Assembly: GCA_964617355.1 (NCBI GenBank)
Contig: CAZTXP010000056.1
Location: 14,271 to 78,270, forward strand
Origin: CAZTDU01 sp964617355
Lineage (GTDB): Bacteria; Pseudomonadota; Gammaproteobacteria; Burkholderiales; SG8-39
Reading direction: 5' to 3'
Length of the DNA: 64,000 nucleotides
Part shown: positions 48,360 through 57,173 of the stretch, piece by piece
Position numbering within the stretch: position 1 is the first letter of the stretch
How the letters are laid out: the number at the start of each line of letters is the position of its first letter
The notes under the pieces: generated by a model
The model's input: only the letters and a program-made list of their open reading frames with translations
What the model was told of the DNA's origin: nothing
Databases searched by the model: none
Made by a program: the position numbers and the translations under genes

Positions 48360-49921
48360 AACTCAGGGGAGCAGACATCCTTGCCCGCAGCCTCGCAGGC
48401 GCGGGCCTCACGAAGGTCTTCGCGCTGTCGGGCAACCACGTGATGCCCGTGTACGACGCGGCAATCGAGGCGAAGCTCGACCTCGTGCACGTGCGCCACG
48501 AGGGCGCGGCCGTGCACATGGCCGACGCGTGGGCCCGACTCGCGGGCACGACCGGTATCGCGCTGGTTACCGGCGGGCCGGGCCACGCGAACGCGCTCGG
48601 CGCGCTGTACACGTCGCTGCAGGGCGAAGTGCCGCTGGTCCTGCTCTCGGGCCATGCGCCGCTGTCGGAGCTTGGCAAGGGCGCATTCCAGGAGATGGCG
48701 CAGGCGGCGACCGCGGAGCCGCTGGTGAAGGCGTCGTGGACCGCGCAATCGACCGCGACGCTGGGCGAGGACATCGCGCGGGCGGTGCGCACTGCGCGCG
48801 AGGGTCGGCCCGGGCCGGTGCACCTCAGCCTGCCCTCCGACGTGCTCGAGGCGAGCGTCGAGGACGGCGAACGCGCGATTGCTGCGGCCGCCACGTTCGC
48901 GCCGAGCATCGAGGCGATGGGTGCGGGCGATGCCCGAGCATTGATCGAGCGGCTGTCGCGGGCGGCGCGACCGCTCGTGATCGCCGGGCCGCAACTGGCC
49001 GATCGCGCCGGTCGCGCGCAGCTCGCGAAGCTCGAGGCCGCAACCGGCGTGCCGGCGATCGTGATGGAAAGTCCGCGTGGCGTTAACGATCCGTCGCTAG
49101 GCCTGCTCTCCGAGGTGCTCGGCAAGGCCGACGTCGTGTTCCTGCTCGGCAAGCGCGTGGACTTCACGCTCAAGTTCGGCACCGCATTCGCCGCCGGCGC
49201 GGAGATCCTGCCGCTGGCGCCGGGCTTGTCGGCGCGCGCGACGCTCGATGCGCTGGTGGCGGCATCGACCAAGGCGCGCGAGGGCGGCTGGCTCGCCGAG
49301 GCGCGCGAGGCGCTGGGCTGGCGTCCCGCGGCGTGGAAGACGCTGGTATCGAAGACCGGCGGTCCGGTGCACCCGGTGGAGCTGGGTCGCGCGCTGCAGG
49401 CGCTGCTGGCGAAGGACCCCGAGGCGGTGTTCGTCTCCGACGGCGGCGAGATCGGGCAGTGGTCGCAGGCCTGCGTGACGGCGCCGCATCGCGCGGTGAA
49501 TGGCGTTGCCGGCGCGATCGGCCCCGGGCTGCCCTTCGGCATCGCCGCGAAGCTCGCGAAGCCGAAGTCCACGGTGGTCGCGCTGATGGGCGACGGCACC
49601 GCCGGCTTCCATCTCGCCGAGTTCGACACGGCGGTGCGCTGCGGGGCGAACACGATCTTCGTGATCGGCAACGACTCGGTGTGGAACGCCGAGTACCAGA
49701 TCCAGCTGCGCAGCTATGGCGCGGCGCGCGCGCACGGCCTCGAGATGCGGCCCGGCACGCGCTACGACCTCGTGGCGCAGGCACTGGGATGCCATGGCGA
49801 ATTCGTCGAGCGCGCGGACCAGCTCGAGGGCGCGCTCGCGCGCGCAGCGGCGTCGGGCAAGCCTGCGTGCGTCAACGTGATGATCGAGCGGCTGCCGGCG
49901 CCGAGCTACAAGCGAGGCTGA
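48356..49921 (+). CDS. thiamine diphosphate-dependent enzyme (acetolactate synthase-like)
   Basis: The 521-residue protein has the PYR domain at the N-terminus with the catalytic Glu49 (VRHEGAAVHMADAWAR), a central domain, and the PP domain with the ThDP/Mg2+ motif starting at GDGTAGFHLAEFDTAVR and ending GNDSVWNAEY. The 24-residue spacing before the Asn fits the family. These enzymes decarboxylate or ligate 2-keto acids. The group is broad (acetolactate synthase, benzoylformate or oxalyl-CoA decarboxylases, glyoxylate carboligase), and the substrate cannot be assigned. Its start overlaps the SdhA-like stop (ATGA). Confidence 0.88.
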   Translation: MKLRGADILARSLAGAGLTKVFALSGNHVMPVYDAAIEAKLDLVHVRHEGAAVHMADAWARLAGTTGIALVTGGPGHANALGALYTSLQGEVPLVLLSGHAPLSELGKGAFQEMAQAATAEPLVKASWTAQSTATLGEDIARAVRTAREGRPGPVHLSLPSDVLEASVEDGERAIAAAATFAPSIEAMGAGDARALIERLSRAARPLVIAGPQLADRAGRAQLAKLEAATGVPAIVMESPRGVNDPSLGLLSEVLGKADVVFLLGKRVDFTLKFGTAFAAGAEILPLAPGLSARATLDALVAASTKAREGGWLAEAREALGWRPAAWKTLVSKTGGPVHPVELGRALQALLAKDPEAVFVSDGGEIGQWSQACVTAPHRAVNGVAGAIGPGLPFGIAAKLAKPKSTVVALMGDGTAGFHLAEFDTAVRCGANTIFVIGNDSVWNAEYQIQLRSYGAARAHGLEMRPGTRYDLVAQALGCHGEFVERADQLEGALARAAASGKPACVNVMIERLPAPSYKRG

Positions 49922-49923
49922 AG

Positions 49924-50496
49924 ATGGCGCGCTGGATCCTGTTGTGTCTCGCCCTCGTCGCGGCGCCCGTGCGGGCTGCCGACGTGGCGGGGGTGAAGTT
50001 CGCCGACACGCTCGAGCTCGCGCCCGGCACGACGCTGGTGCTGAACGGGGCAGGCATCCGCAAGCGCGCGTTCTTCGACGTCTACGCGATGGGCCTCTAC
50101 CTGTCGGCGAAGAAGTCCGCGCCCGCGGAGGTCATCGGCCTCGCGGGTTCGAAGCGCGTGCTCATCGTGATGCTGCGCGACGTCGATGCCGACACCTTCG
50201 CCGAGGCGCTGGCCGACGGCGTGCGCGCCAACCACAACGAGGCCGAGGCGAAGGCGCTGGAGCCGCGGTTGCAGCAACTCATCGCGACCATGGTGCAGTT
50301 GAAGGAAGCGAAGAAGGGCATGCGCATCGAGCTCGACTGGACGCCGGGAGCCGGCACGCGCGTCGCGATCGATGGCAAGCCCGCGGGCGCGCCGATCCCC
50401 GGCGAGGATTTCCATCGTGCGCTGCTGCGGATCTGGCTCGGCGACAAGCCCGCGTCGGCCGACCTTAAGGACGCCTTGCTGGGCCAAACCCGGTAA
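49924..50496 (+). CDS. chalcone isomerase-like exported protein
   Basis: A 190-residue protein with a signal peptide ending VRAAD and a chalcone-isomerase-like fold: VKFADTLELAPGTTLVLNGAGIRKRAFFDVYAMGLYL, RVLIVMLRDVDADTFAEAL and the C-terminal IPGEDFHRALLRIWLGDKPAS. Bacterial members are periplasmic, and many are thought to bind fatty acids rather than flavonoids. It begins 2 bases after the ThDP enzyme stop and precedes the TAXI receptor, so it may be a periplasmic accessory of the same uptake and degradation route. Its role is not established. Confidence 0.85.
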   Translation: MARWILLCLALVAAPVRAADVAGVKFADTLELAPGTTLVLNGAGIRKRAFFDVYAMGLYLSAKKSAPAEVIGLAGSKRVLIVMLRDVDADTFAEALADGVRANHNEAEAKALEPRLQQLIATMVQLKEAKKGMRIELDWTPGAGTRVAIDGKPAGAPIPGEDFHRALLRIWLGDKPASADLKDALLGQTR

Positions 50497-50523
50497 CATC
50501 CGCCCCCACAGGAGGATTCCCCC

Positions 50524-51480
50524 ATGAAACGCATCACGCTCGCGGTCGCGGCGCTCGCGCTGTCGACTGGCATCCACGCGCAGGACAAGGTCAACATCTC
50601 GATCGCCACCGGCCCCACCGGCGGCGTGTACTACCCGCTCGGCGGCGGCCTCGCCAATGTGCTGTCGAAGTACGTGCCGGGCTTCTCGGCGAATGCCGAG
50701 GCGACCGCGGGCTCGGTCGCGAACCTGCAACTGATGGGTACCAAGAAGTCGGACGTCGCGTTCACGATGGCCGACGCCGCGTGGGACGGCTACAAGGGGC
50801 AGGGCAAGTTCACGAGCAACGCGGTGCCGGTGCGCACGCTGATGGTGGCCTACCCGAACCGCATGCACGTGGTGTCGGTGGAGGGCAAGGGCATCAACAG
50901 CTTCGCGGACCTCAAGGGCAAGCGCGTGTCGACCGGCGCGCCGAACAGCGCCACCGAGGTGATGGCCTTCCGCGTGCTGGAGGCCTTCGGCATGGACGCG
51001 GAGAAGGACATCCGCAAGGAGCGCCTCGACCCGGGCAAGTCGGCCGACGCGATCAAGGACGGCAAGCTCGACGCCTTCTTCTGGGTCGGCGGCCTGCCCA
51101 CCTCGGCGGTCACCGACCTCGGCGCCACGCCGGGGCAGAAGCTCAAGCTCGTCGACCATGCCGACGCAGTCGACAAGATGAACCAGAAGTACGGCAACCT
51201 CTACATCCGCGATTCGATTCCCGCCAAGACCTACCCGGGGCAGGAGCAGGCGAACAGCATCGCCACGGTGTGGAACCTGATCGTCGCGCGAGGCGACATG
51301 CCGGAGAAGGTCGCCTACGACATCGTGAAGACGATCTTCGACAAGAAGGAAGACCTGATCCGCGTGCACGCCGAGGCGCGGAATTTCGACCTCAAGTACC
51401 AGTCCAACGCGTCGACGCCGATCCCCTACCACCCGGGCGCGATCAAGTTCTTCGCCGAGAAGGGCATCACGCTCAAGTAG
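50524..51480 (+). CDS. TAXI-family TRAP transporter solute receptor
   Basis: A 318-residue periplasmic protein with a signal peptide ending IHAQD, then the TAXI hallmark NISIATGPTGGVYYPLGGGLA, SVANLQLMGTKKSDVAF, LKGKRVSTGAPNSATEV and DAFFWVGGLPTSAVTDL. It starts after an AGGAGG site. It delivers a carboxylate-type ligand to the fused TRAP permease encoded 22 bases downstream. Length and layout are ordinary, in contrast with the membrane-anchored TAXI-like protein at 28226-29545. Confidence 0.93.
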   Translation: MKRITLAVAALALSTGIHAQDKVNISIATGPTGGVYYPLGGGLANVLSKYVPGFSANAEATAGSVANLQLMGTKKSDVAFTMADAAWDGYKGQGKFTSNAVPVRTLMVAYPNRMHVVSVEGKGINSFADLKGKRVSTGAPNSATEVMAFRVLEAFGMDAEKDIRKERLDPGKSADAIKDGKLDAFFWVGGLPTSAVTDLGATPGQKLKLVDHADAVDKMNQKYGNLYIRDSIPAKTYPGQEQANSIATVWNLIVARGDMPEKVAYDIVKTIFDKKEDLIRVHAEARNFDLKYQSNASTPIPYHPGAIKFFAEKGITLK

Positions 51481-51502
51481 TCGCGGGCGAAGGAGCGGCG
51501 CG

Positions 51503-53500
51503 GTGTCCGAGATCGACGCACAGGCGCTCAGGAAGGCCGAGGAGTTCGTCGAGCAGGAAGAAGGCGCGACCCACCGCTTCGCCGGCGCGTGGGGCGTGTT
51601 CCTATTCGCCTGCGCGGTGGCGATGTCGCTCTTTCACCTGTACTCGGCCTACGGGACGATCACCACGACGACGCTGCGCTACGCGCACGTCGGCTTCGTG
51701 CTGTTCCTCGGGTTCCTGCTCTTCCCGGCATTCCCCAGGGGGCGCAACCGGTTCTCGTGGATCGACCTCGTCTTCGCGCTGCTCGGCGTGGCCGCGATGG
51801 TCTACGCGATCGCGGGCGGCGACGGCTTCCTCGACCGCTCTACGGCGCCGAACAGCGTCGACATGGTGCTCGGTATCGCACTGGTGCTGCTGGTGCTCGA
51901 GGCCGCGCGGCGCACCTCGGGCTGGATCATGCCGTTCGTGGTGTGCCTGTTCCTTGCGTACGCGATGCTCGGGCCGTGGCTGCCGGCGCCGTGGACGCAC
52001 CGCGGCTACGACCTCGGCCGGCTCGTCGGCACCATGTACATGACGCTCGAGGGCATCTTCGGCACCGCGGTCGACGTGTCCTCGTCGCTGATCATCCTGT
52101 TCACGATCTACGGCGCGATCCTGCAGTTCTCCGGCGCCGGCAAGTTCTACCTCGACTTCTCGTTCGCCGCGCTCGGCGGCAAGCCCACCGGCGCGGGGCG
52201 CACGATCGTGCTGTCCTCGTTCCTGCTCGGCGGCCCCTCGGGCTCGGGCGTGGCGACCACGGTAACGCTCGGCACGGTGGCCTACCCGATGCTCGCCAAG
52301 GCCGGCTACGAAAAGAACGCCGCGGGCGGGCTGCTCGCCGCGGGCGGCCTGGGCGCGATCCTGTCGCCGCCGGTGCTCGGCGCCGCGGCGTTCCTGATCG
52401 CGGAGTTCCTGAAGATCGGCTACCTCGACGTCATCAAGATGGCGGCGATCCCGACGGTGCTGTACTACTTCTCGCTGTTCCTGATGGTGGAGATCGACGC
52501 GCGCAAGTACGGCATGACCATGGTCGACGTGCAGCGCGGCCAGTCGGCGTGGCAGCTGGTGAAGACGCAGGGTTTCCACTTCCTGTCGCTGGTGGCGATC
52601 ATCGTCTTCATGATGATCGGCTTCTCGCCGATCGGCGCGGTGTTCTGGGCGACGATCGTCGGGGCGCTCGTCAGCTTCTTCCATCGCGATTGCGCCCTGG
52701 TCGACGTGCGTGCGCTGCTGGCGCGGCGCCCGGGCTGGGTCGGCGACCTGCTGCTGCGTTCCAAGCTCATGAAGTCGCTCGAGTCGGGATCGGTCGGCAT
52801 GATCAACGTCGGCGCGACCTGCGCCGCGGCGGGCCTGATCGTCGGCGTGGTGACGCTCACCGGCCTCGGCCTGCGCTTCTCGGAGATCGTGATCTCGTAC
52901 GCGGGCGGCAGCCTCGTGCTGACGGCGATCTACACCGCGCTCATCGTCTGGGTGGTCGGCCTCGCGGTGCCGGTGACCGCGAGCTACATCATCTGCGCGG
53001 TGATCGCCGCGCCGGCGCTGACCAAGCTCGGCGTGCCGGACTTCGCCGCGCACATGTTCATCTTCTACTACGCGGTGCTGTCGGAAGTGTCGCCGCCGAC
53101 GGCGCTGTCGCCGTTCGCGGCCGCGGCCATCACCGGCGGCGACCCGTACAAGACGACGCTGCAGTCGTGGAAATACACGCTGCCGGCATTCGTCGTGCCC
53201 TTCGTGTTCGTGCTCGACCCGCTCGGCGCCGGCATCCTGCTGAAGCTGCCCAAGGGCGGCAGCTGGATGGACGTCGTCGTGGTCACGGTGCTTTGCACGA
53301 TCGCGCTCGTGGCCCTCGCGGCCGCGGCCGAGGGCTGGCTGCTGCGCAAGACCAACGCGATCGAGCGCATCCTGCTCACCGTGGCCGGGCTCGCGCTGCT
53401 CGTGCCGCAGCCGGTGTCCGACGCCATCGGCATCGGACTGCTCGCCGCCGTGCTGCTGTGGCAGTGGGCGAGCCTGCGTCGCAAGCCCGCCGTCCCCTGA
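51503..53500 (+). CDS. TRAP transporter fused permease (4TM/12TM, TAXI-associated)
   Basis: The 665-residue protein has about sixteen to eighteen hydrophobic helices. It joins the small DctQ-like and large DctM-like parts in one chain, as usual for TAXI systems. Motifs include FSGAGKFYLDFSFAALGGKPTGAGR, LGGPSGSGVATTVTLGTVAYP, AAGGLGAILSPPVLGAAAFLIAEFL and SEVSPPTALSPFAAAAITGGDPY. It starts at GTG 51503 after an AAGGAGCGG site. It imports the TAXI-bound substrate by Na+ or H+ coupling, completing the GMC-to-TRAP operon. Confidence 0.94.
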   Translation: MSEIDAQALRKAEEFVEQEEGATHRFAGAWGVFLFACAVAMSLFHLYSAYGTITTTTLRYAHVGFVLFLGFLLFPAFPRGRNRFSWIDLVFALLGVAAMVYAIAGGDGFLDRSTAPNSVDMVLGIALVLLVLEAARRTSGWIMPFVVCLFLAYAMLGPWLPAPWTHRGYDLGRLVGTMYMTLEGIFGTAVDVSSSLIILFTIYGAILQFSGAGKFYLDFSFAALGGKPTGAGRTIVLSSFLLGGPSGSGVATTVTLGTVAYPMLAKAGYEKNAAGGLLAAGGLGAILSPPVLGAAAFLIAEFLKIGYLDVIKMAAIPTVLYYFSLFLMVEIDARKYGMTMVDVQRGQSAWQLVKTQGFHFLSLVAIIVFMMIGFSPIGAVFWATIVGALVSFFHRDCALVDVRALLARRPGWVGDLLLRSKLMKSLESGSVGMINVGATCAAAGLIVGVVTLTGLGLRFSEIVISYAGGSLVLTAIYTALIVWVVGLAVPVTASYIICAVIAAPALTKLGVPDFAAHMFIFYYAVLSEVSPPTALSPFAAAAITGGDPYKTTLQSWKYTLPAFVVPFVFVLDPLGAGILLKLPKGGSWMDVVVVTVLCTIALVALAAAAEGWLLRKTNAIERILLTVAGLALLVPQPVSDAIGIGLLAAVLLWQWASLRRKPAVP

Positions 53501-53507
53501 GCGCGCC

Positions 53508-54176
53508 CTAGCCGACGTGCTGGCGGAAGAACGCGAGCGTGCGCTCGCGCGCCAGCTTCGACGACGCGGCGTCGAACGAGCCGCGCTGCTCGCAGTTGAA
53601 GCCGTGTCCCGCCGGATAGAAATGCGCCGTGATCGACGGATGCGCGGCGGCGATCGCCTTCGCCTGCTCCATCGTCGGCGACTGGTCCTGCTCGCCGAAG
53701 TTGCACAGTACCGGGACCTTCGGCTGCTCGCCGATGAAGCCCGGCATGCCGCCGCCGTAGTACGGCGCGGCGCACGCGAGGCCGGACAGCCGCGCCGCGG
53801 CGACCCACGCCACCGTGCCGCCCCAGCAATAGCCGACCATGCCGACCTTGCCCGCCTGCGCGGCGTGCTTCACCGCCGCCTCGGTGTCGAGCATCGTCTT
53901 CGCCCAGTCCAGCGACTGCATCACCTTGATGCCGGCCTGGATCTCGTCGGGGCTGTATCCGGTGTCGTAGCCGCGCTGCACGCGGTCGAACATCGCCGGC
54001 GCGACCACCAAGTAGCCGTCGGCCGCATAGCCGTCGGCCACGCCCTGGATGTGGCTGTTGACGCCGAAGATCTCCTGGATCACGACGACCGCGCCGCGCG
54101 CCTTGCCCGAGGGTTCGGCGACGTAGGCCGAGAGCTTGTGGCCGTCGGCGGCGGTGAGTTCGATCGTCTTGCCCAT
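53508..54176 (-). CDS. dienelactone hydrolase family protein
   Basis: The 222-residue enzyme has the DLH alpha/beta fold: GAVVVIQEIFGVNSHIQGVADGYA, nucleophile Cys in VGYCWGG, and catalytic His in YPAGHGFNC, with the Asp in NFGEQDQSP. ATG 54176 is where the conserved family start (MGKTIELTAADG) begins. DLH-family proteins hydrolyse dienelactone in chlorocatechol degradation and related esters elsewhere. It converges on the TRAP permease gene and is divergent from ogt, with a TAGAAT-like -10 element in the gap, so it probably forms its own unit. Confidence 0.92.
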   Translation of the reverse strand: MGKTIELTAADGHKLSAYVAEPSGKARGAVVVIQEIFGVNSHIQGVADGYAADGYLVVAPAMFDRVQRGYDTGYSPDEIQAGIKVMQSLDWAKTMLDTEAAVKHAAQAGKVGMVGYCWGGTVAWVAAARLSGLACAAPYYGGGMPGFIGEQPKVPVLCNFGEQDQSPTMEQAKAIAAAHPSITAHFYPAGHGFNCEQRGSFDAASSKLARERTLAFFRQHVG

Positions 54177-54304
54177 GGCGTCCTCCGTTCGTTCGGGAGC
54201 GGCGAGTGTATCGCCGGTCGGTAGAATCCGCCGCATGCGATGCACCATGGGGCCCTGGGTTTCGCTCGCCTTCGGACCGGGCCTGAGGTCCGCGGGGCGC
54301 GCAG

Positions 54305-54793
54305 GTGGTTGATCGCGCCGCAACGACGCGACCGTGGGATGCGGTGATCGCGTTCCCGAAGATGCGCGTCGGCGTGCAGGCTCCCGGCGCGACCGTGGAC
54401 ACGATCTACTACCTGCCGCCCGAGGCCGCGCTGCTCGCGCCGCGCAATGCGCTGGCGGAGCGCGCCGTGCGCCAGCTCGAGCGCTATCGCGACGATCCCG
54501 ACGCACCCTTCGACTTGCCGATCGCGCCGCGCGGCACCGAGTTCCAGCGCAAGGTCTGGGACGCGCTGATGCGCATCCCGTGCGGCACAGCGAAGACCTA
54601 CGGCACACTCGCGCGCGAGATCGGTGGTGTCGCGCGCGCCGTCGGCCAGGCCTGCGGCGAAAACCACCTGCCGATCGTCATCCCCTGCCATCGCGTCGTC
54701 GCGGCGAACGGCCTCGGCGGCTTCGCCCATTCGCGCGGCGGCTATTTGCTGGAGGCCAAGAAGTGGCTGCTCGGCCACGAGCGCGTGATCTGA
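54305..54793 (+). CDS. ogt: methylated-DNA--protein-cysteine methyltransferase
   Basis: The 162-residue protein is an Ogt/MGMT-type DNA repair protein. An N-terminal domain is followed by APRGTEFQRKVWDALMRIPCGTAKTYGTLAREIGGVARAVGQA and the suicide acceptor Cys128 in IPCHRVVAANGLGGF. It transfers the alkyl group from O6-alkylguanine to itself. The start is GTG 54305; no nearer in-frame ATG retains the N-terminal domain. Its stop overlaps the xerD-type start (TGATG). The pair are translationally coupled. Confidence 0.93.
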   Translation: MVDRAATTRPWDAVIAFPKMRVGVQAPGATVDTIYYLPPEAALLAPRNALAERAVRQLERYRDDPDAPFDLPIAPRGTEFQRKVWDALMRIPCGTAKTYGTLAREIGGVARAVGQACGENHLPIVIPCHRVVAANGLGGFAHSRGGYLLEAKKWLLGHERVI

Positions 54794-55680
54794 TGGCGCA
54801 AGCCGCGACCGCCGATCCGCTGGTGGACGCGTTCTGCGACGCGCTCTGGCTGGAGGACGGCCTCGCGCGCAATTCGATCGAGGCCTACCGGCGCGACATC
54901 GCGCTGCTGTCCGCGTTCCTCGCGCCGCGCGCGCCTTCGCAGGCGGGCGAAGGAGACCTGCACGCATTCCTCGCCTCGCGCCGCTCGAAGCCCTCGAGCG
55001 CGGCGCGCATGCTCTCGAGCCTGAAGCGCTTCTTCCGCTGGTGCCTGCGCGAGAAGCACGTCGCCGAGGATCCGACGCTGAGGCTCGATCGCCCGAAGCG
55101 CGCGCCGCGCTTCCCGAAGAGCCTCTCCGAGGCGGACGTCGAGGCGCTGCTCGCCGCGCCGGATTCGGCCGACGCGCTCGGCCTGCGCGACCGCGCGATG
55201 CTCGAGGTGCTGTATGCCGCGGGGCTGCGCGTGTCGGAGCTGGTGTCGCTGAAGCTCCTCGAGACCAACCTCGACGCCGGCGTGGTGCGCGTGCTGGGCA
55301 AGGGCTCCAAGGAGCGCCTCGTGCCGCTGGGCGAGGAAGCGGTCGACTGGGTGCGGCGCTACCTCGCCGAGGCGCGCGGCGAGCTGCTCGGGCGCGCGCA
55401 GAGCGAGCAGTTGTTCGTCACGCGGCGCGGCGGCGGCATGACGCGGCAGGCGTTCTGGAACCTCGTCAAGCGCTACGGGATCGCCGCGATCCCGGGCAAG
55501 GCGCTGTCGCCGCACGTGCTGCGCCATGCATTCGCCACCCACCTCATCAACCATGGCGCGGACTTGCGCGTGGTGCAGATGCTGCTCGGGCATGCGGACA
55601 TCTCGACCACGCAGATCTACACGCACGTCGCGCGCGAGCGGTTGAAGCAACTGCACGCGCGCCACCACCCGCGCGGATGA
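54793..55680 (+). CDS. xerD: tyrosine recombinase XerD
   Basis: The 295-residue recombinase has an N-terminal SAM-like core-binding domain (about 8-95; LARNSIEAYRRDIALLSAFL). The catalytic domain shows the active residues Arg (AAGLRVSELVSLKL), Lys (GKGSKERLVPL), His-x-x-Arg (HVLRHAFATHL), His (GHADISTTQ) and the nucleophile Tyr in IYTHVARERLK. It resolves chromosome dimers at dif with XerC. Length and motif spacing fit XerD rather than a phage integrase, and no integration-related genes surround it. Confidence 0.93.
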   Translation: MAQAATADPLVDAFCDALWLEDGLARNSIEAYRRDIALLSAFLAPRAPSQAGEGDLHAFLASRRSKPSSAARMLSSLKRFFRWCLREKHVAEDPTLRLDRPKRAPRFPKSLSEADVEALLAAPDSADALGLRDRAMLEVLYAAGLRVSELVSLKLLETNLDAGVVRVLGKGSKERLVPLGEEAVDWVRRYLAEARGELLGRAQSEQLFVTRRGGGMTRQAFWNLVKRYGIAAIPGKALSPHVLRHAFATHLINHGADLRVVQMLLGHADISTTQIYTHVARERLKQLHARHHPRG

Positions 55681-56165
55681 AGCGGCCTTCCCACAGCGAG
55701 ACACCGGCGACGCAGTTCCTGCGCAAGCAGGGCATCGCGTTCACAGAGCACTTCTACGAGTACGTCGAGCACGGCGGCGCGGAACGCGGCGCGCAGGAAC
55801 TCGGCGTGCCGGGAAGCGCGGTGGTCAAGACGCTCGTCATGGAGGACGAGGACGGCAAGCCGCTCGTCGTCCTGATGCACGGCGACCGCACGGTGTCGAC
55901 CAAGAACCTCGCACGGCAGGCGGGCCGGAAGCGCGTCGAGCCGTGCAAGCCCGAAGTCGCGCAGCGGCATTCGGGCTACCTCGTCGGCGGCACCTCGCCC
56001 TTCGGCACGAGGAAGCGCATGCCGGTCTACATGGAACGCACGATCCTCGACGAGGAGAAGATCTACATCAACGGCGGCCGACGCGGGTTCCTGCTCGGCA
56101 TGTCGCCGGCCGACGTGGCCGCGGCGACCGGCGCGACGCCGGTGGACGTCGCGCTTGCGGACTAG
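55677..56165 (+). CDS. ybaK: Cys-tRNA(Pro)/Cys-tRNA(Cys) deacylase YbaK
   Basis: The 162-residue protein has the YbaK/EbsC fold. It begins TPATQFLRKQGIAFTEHFYEY and continues with GVPGSAVVKTLVMED, VSTKNLARQAGRKRVEPCKPE and GGTSPFGTRKRMPVYMERTIL. It removes cysteine from tRNA(Pro) mischarged by prolyl-tRNA synthetase. The ATG overlaps the xerD stop (ATGA). Its stop and that of the convergent folB share CTAG (56162-56165), the same compact ending seen for nhaA and its neighbour. Confidence 0.93.
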   Translation: MKRPSHSETPATQFLRKQGIAFTEHFYEYVEHGGAERGAQELGVPGSAVVKTLVMEDEDGKPLVVLMHGDRTVSTKNLARQAGRKRVEPCKPEVAQRHSGYLVGGTSPFGTRKRMPVYMERTILDEEKIYINGGRRGFLLGMSPADVAAATGATPVDVALAD

Positions 56166-56515
56166 GCCTTTGTCCGCTCGACGGTAACGCCGACGAGGCC
56201 GGCGTCCTTGAGGATGCCGAGCTTCGCTACCGACACCTTCACGCGCGCCGCGCCGAACTCGTCGATGACGATGCGCGCCGCGCGGTCGGCGAGCGTCTCG
56301 ACGAGGTTGAAGCGCTGCGAGGCGGCGAGTTCGCGAAGCCGTGTCGCGACGCGGTCGTAGTCGATGCAGTCGGCGACGCGGTCGCTCTCGAACACGCTGG
56401 TGTTGGAGATGCCGATCTCGAGGTCGAAGCGCACGACCTGCGAGACCTCGAGCTCGCGCTTGTGGAAGCCGATGCGCGCGCTGGCGCGCAACTCGCGGAT
56501 GAAGATGAAGTCCAT
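56162..56515 (-). CDS. folB: dihydroneopterin aldolase
   Basis: The 117-residue enzyme has IFIRELRASARIGFHKRELEVSQVVRFDLEIG at its start and DYDRVATRLRELAASQRFNLVETLADRAA, with the catalytic region Glu. VSVAKLGIL...GVTVERT is the C-terminal beta segment, with a Lys that may be the catalytic base. It converts dihydroneopterin to the hydroxymethyl-pterin in folate synthesis. ATG 56515 matches the family start (MDFIFIREL); the ATG at 56545 would add nine residues and overlap the divergent plsY start. Confidence 0.93.
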   Translation of the reverse strand: MDFIFIRELRASARIGFHKRELEVSQVVRFDLEIGISNTSVFESDRVADCIDYDRVATRLRELAASQRFNLVETLADRAARIVIDEFGAARVKVSVAKLGILKDAGLVGVTVERTKA

Positions 56516-56517
56516 CA

Positions 56518-56543
56518 GGCGGCGCAATGTATCATGCGCCGCC
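56518..56543. promoter_or_regulatory. perfect 9-bp dyad between divergent folB and plsY
   Basis: GGCGGCGCA-N8-TGCGCCGCC spans the whole gap between the chosen folB start (56515) and the plsY ATG (56544). The spacer contains TATCAT, which matches the -10 consensus at five of six positions on the plus strand and lies just before plsY. It may be an operator, a stacked promoter for both genes, or an RNA hairpin in a short leader. Confidence 0.5.
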
Positions 56544-57170
56544 ATGGAACTCGTCCTCGTCGCCGGCGCGTACCTGCTCGGGTCGGTGTCCTTCGCGATC
56601 GTCGTCAGCCGCGTGCTGGCGCTGCCCGATCCGCGCAGCTATGGCTCGAAGAATCCCGGCGCCACCAACGTGCTGCGCACCGGCAGCAAGCTCGCCGCGG
56701 TGCTCACGCTCGTCGGCGACGCGGCCAAGGGCGGCGTCGCGGTGCTGGCCGCGGAGTGGATCCTCGGCGGCGGCGGCAACGCGGCGGCCGCGCACTGGGT
56801 CGTGCCGGCCGCGGGCCTTGCCGCGGTCGTCGGCCATATGTATCCGGTGTTCCATCGATTCGAGGGTGGCAAGGGCGTGGCAACGGCCGCCGGCGTGCTG
56901 CTGGCGCTCAACCTCTGGCTCGGCGCCGCGACCCTCGTGACCTGGATCGCGATCGCGGTGTTCTTCCGCATGTCGTCGCTCGCGTCGCTCGTCGCGGCGC
57001 TGTTCGCGCCGTTCTATGCGTGGTGGCTGTTCGGCCTCTCGCCGATGCTGCCCGCGGTCGGCGTCATCGCCGCGCTGCTGTTCGCGCGCCACCGCGAGAA
57101 CATCGGGCGCATCCTGCGCGGCGAGGAAAAACGCATCGGGCAGAAGGCGTCGCCGCCGCCTCCGGCGTGA
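56544..57170 (+). CDS. plsY: acyl-phosphate glycerol-3-phosphate acyltransferase
   Basis: The 208-residue integral membrane protein has about five helices and the three PlsY motifs: SYGSKNPGATNVLRTG, HMYPVFHRFEGGKGVATAAG and LFARHRENIGRILRGEEKRI. It adds an acyl group from acyl-phosphate to glycerol-3-phosphate, the first step of phospholipid synthesis in this route. It is convergent with tsaD and divergent from folB, the arrangement found in many betaproteobacteria. Start ATG 56544 coincides with the family start. Confidence 0.94.
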   Translation: MELVLVAGAYLLGSVSFAIVVSRVLALPDPRSYGSKNPGATNVLRTGSKLAAVLTLVGDAAKGGVAVLAAEWILGGGGNAAAAHWVVPAAGLAAVVGHMYPVFHRFEGGKGVATAAGVLLALNLWLGAATLVTWIAIAVFFRMSSLASLVAALFAPFYAWWLFGLSPMLPAVGVIAALLFARHRENIGRILRGEEKRIGQKASPPPPA

Positions 57171-57173
57171 GCG

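Noticed and set aside
54793..55680. Phage integrase marking a mobile element
   Set aside because: Length and motifs fit XerD, it is coupled to ogt and ybaK, and no attachment repeats or phage genes were found beside it.
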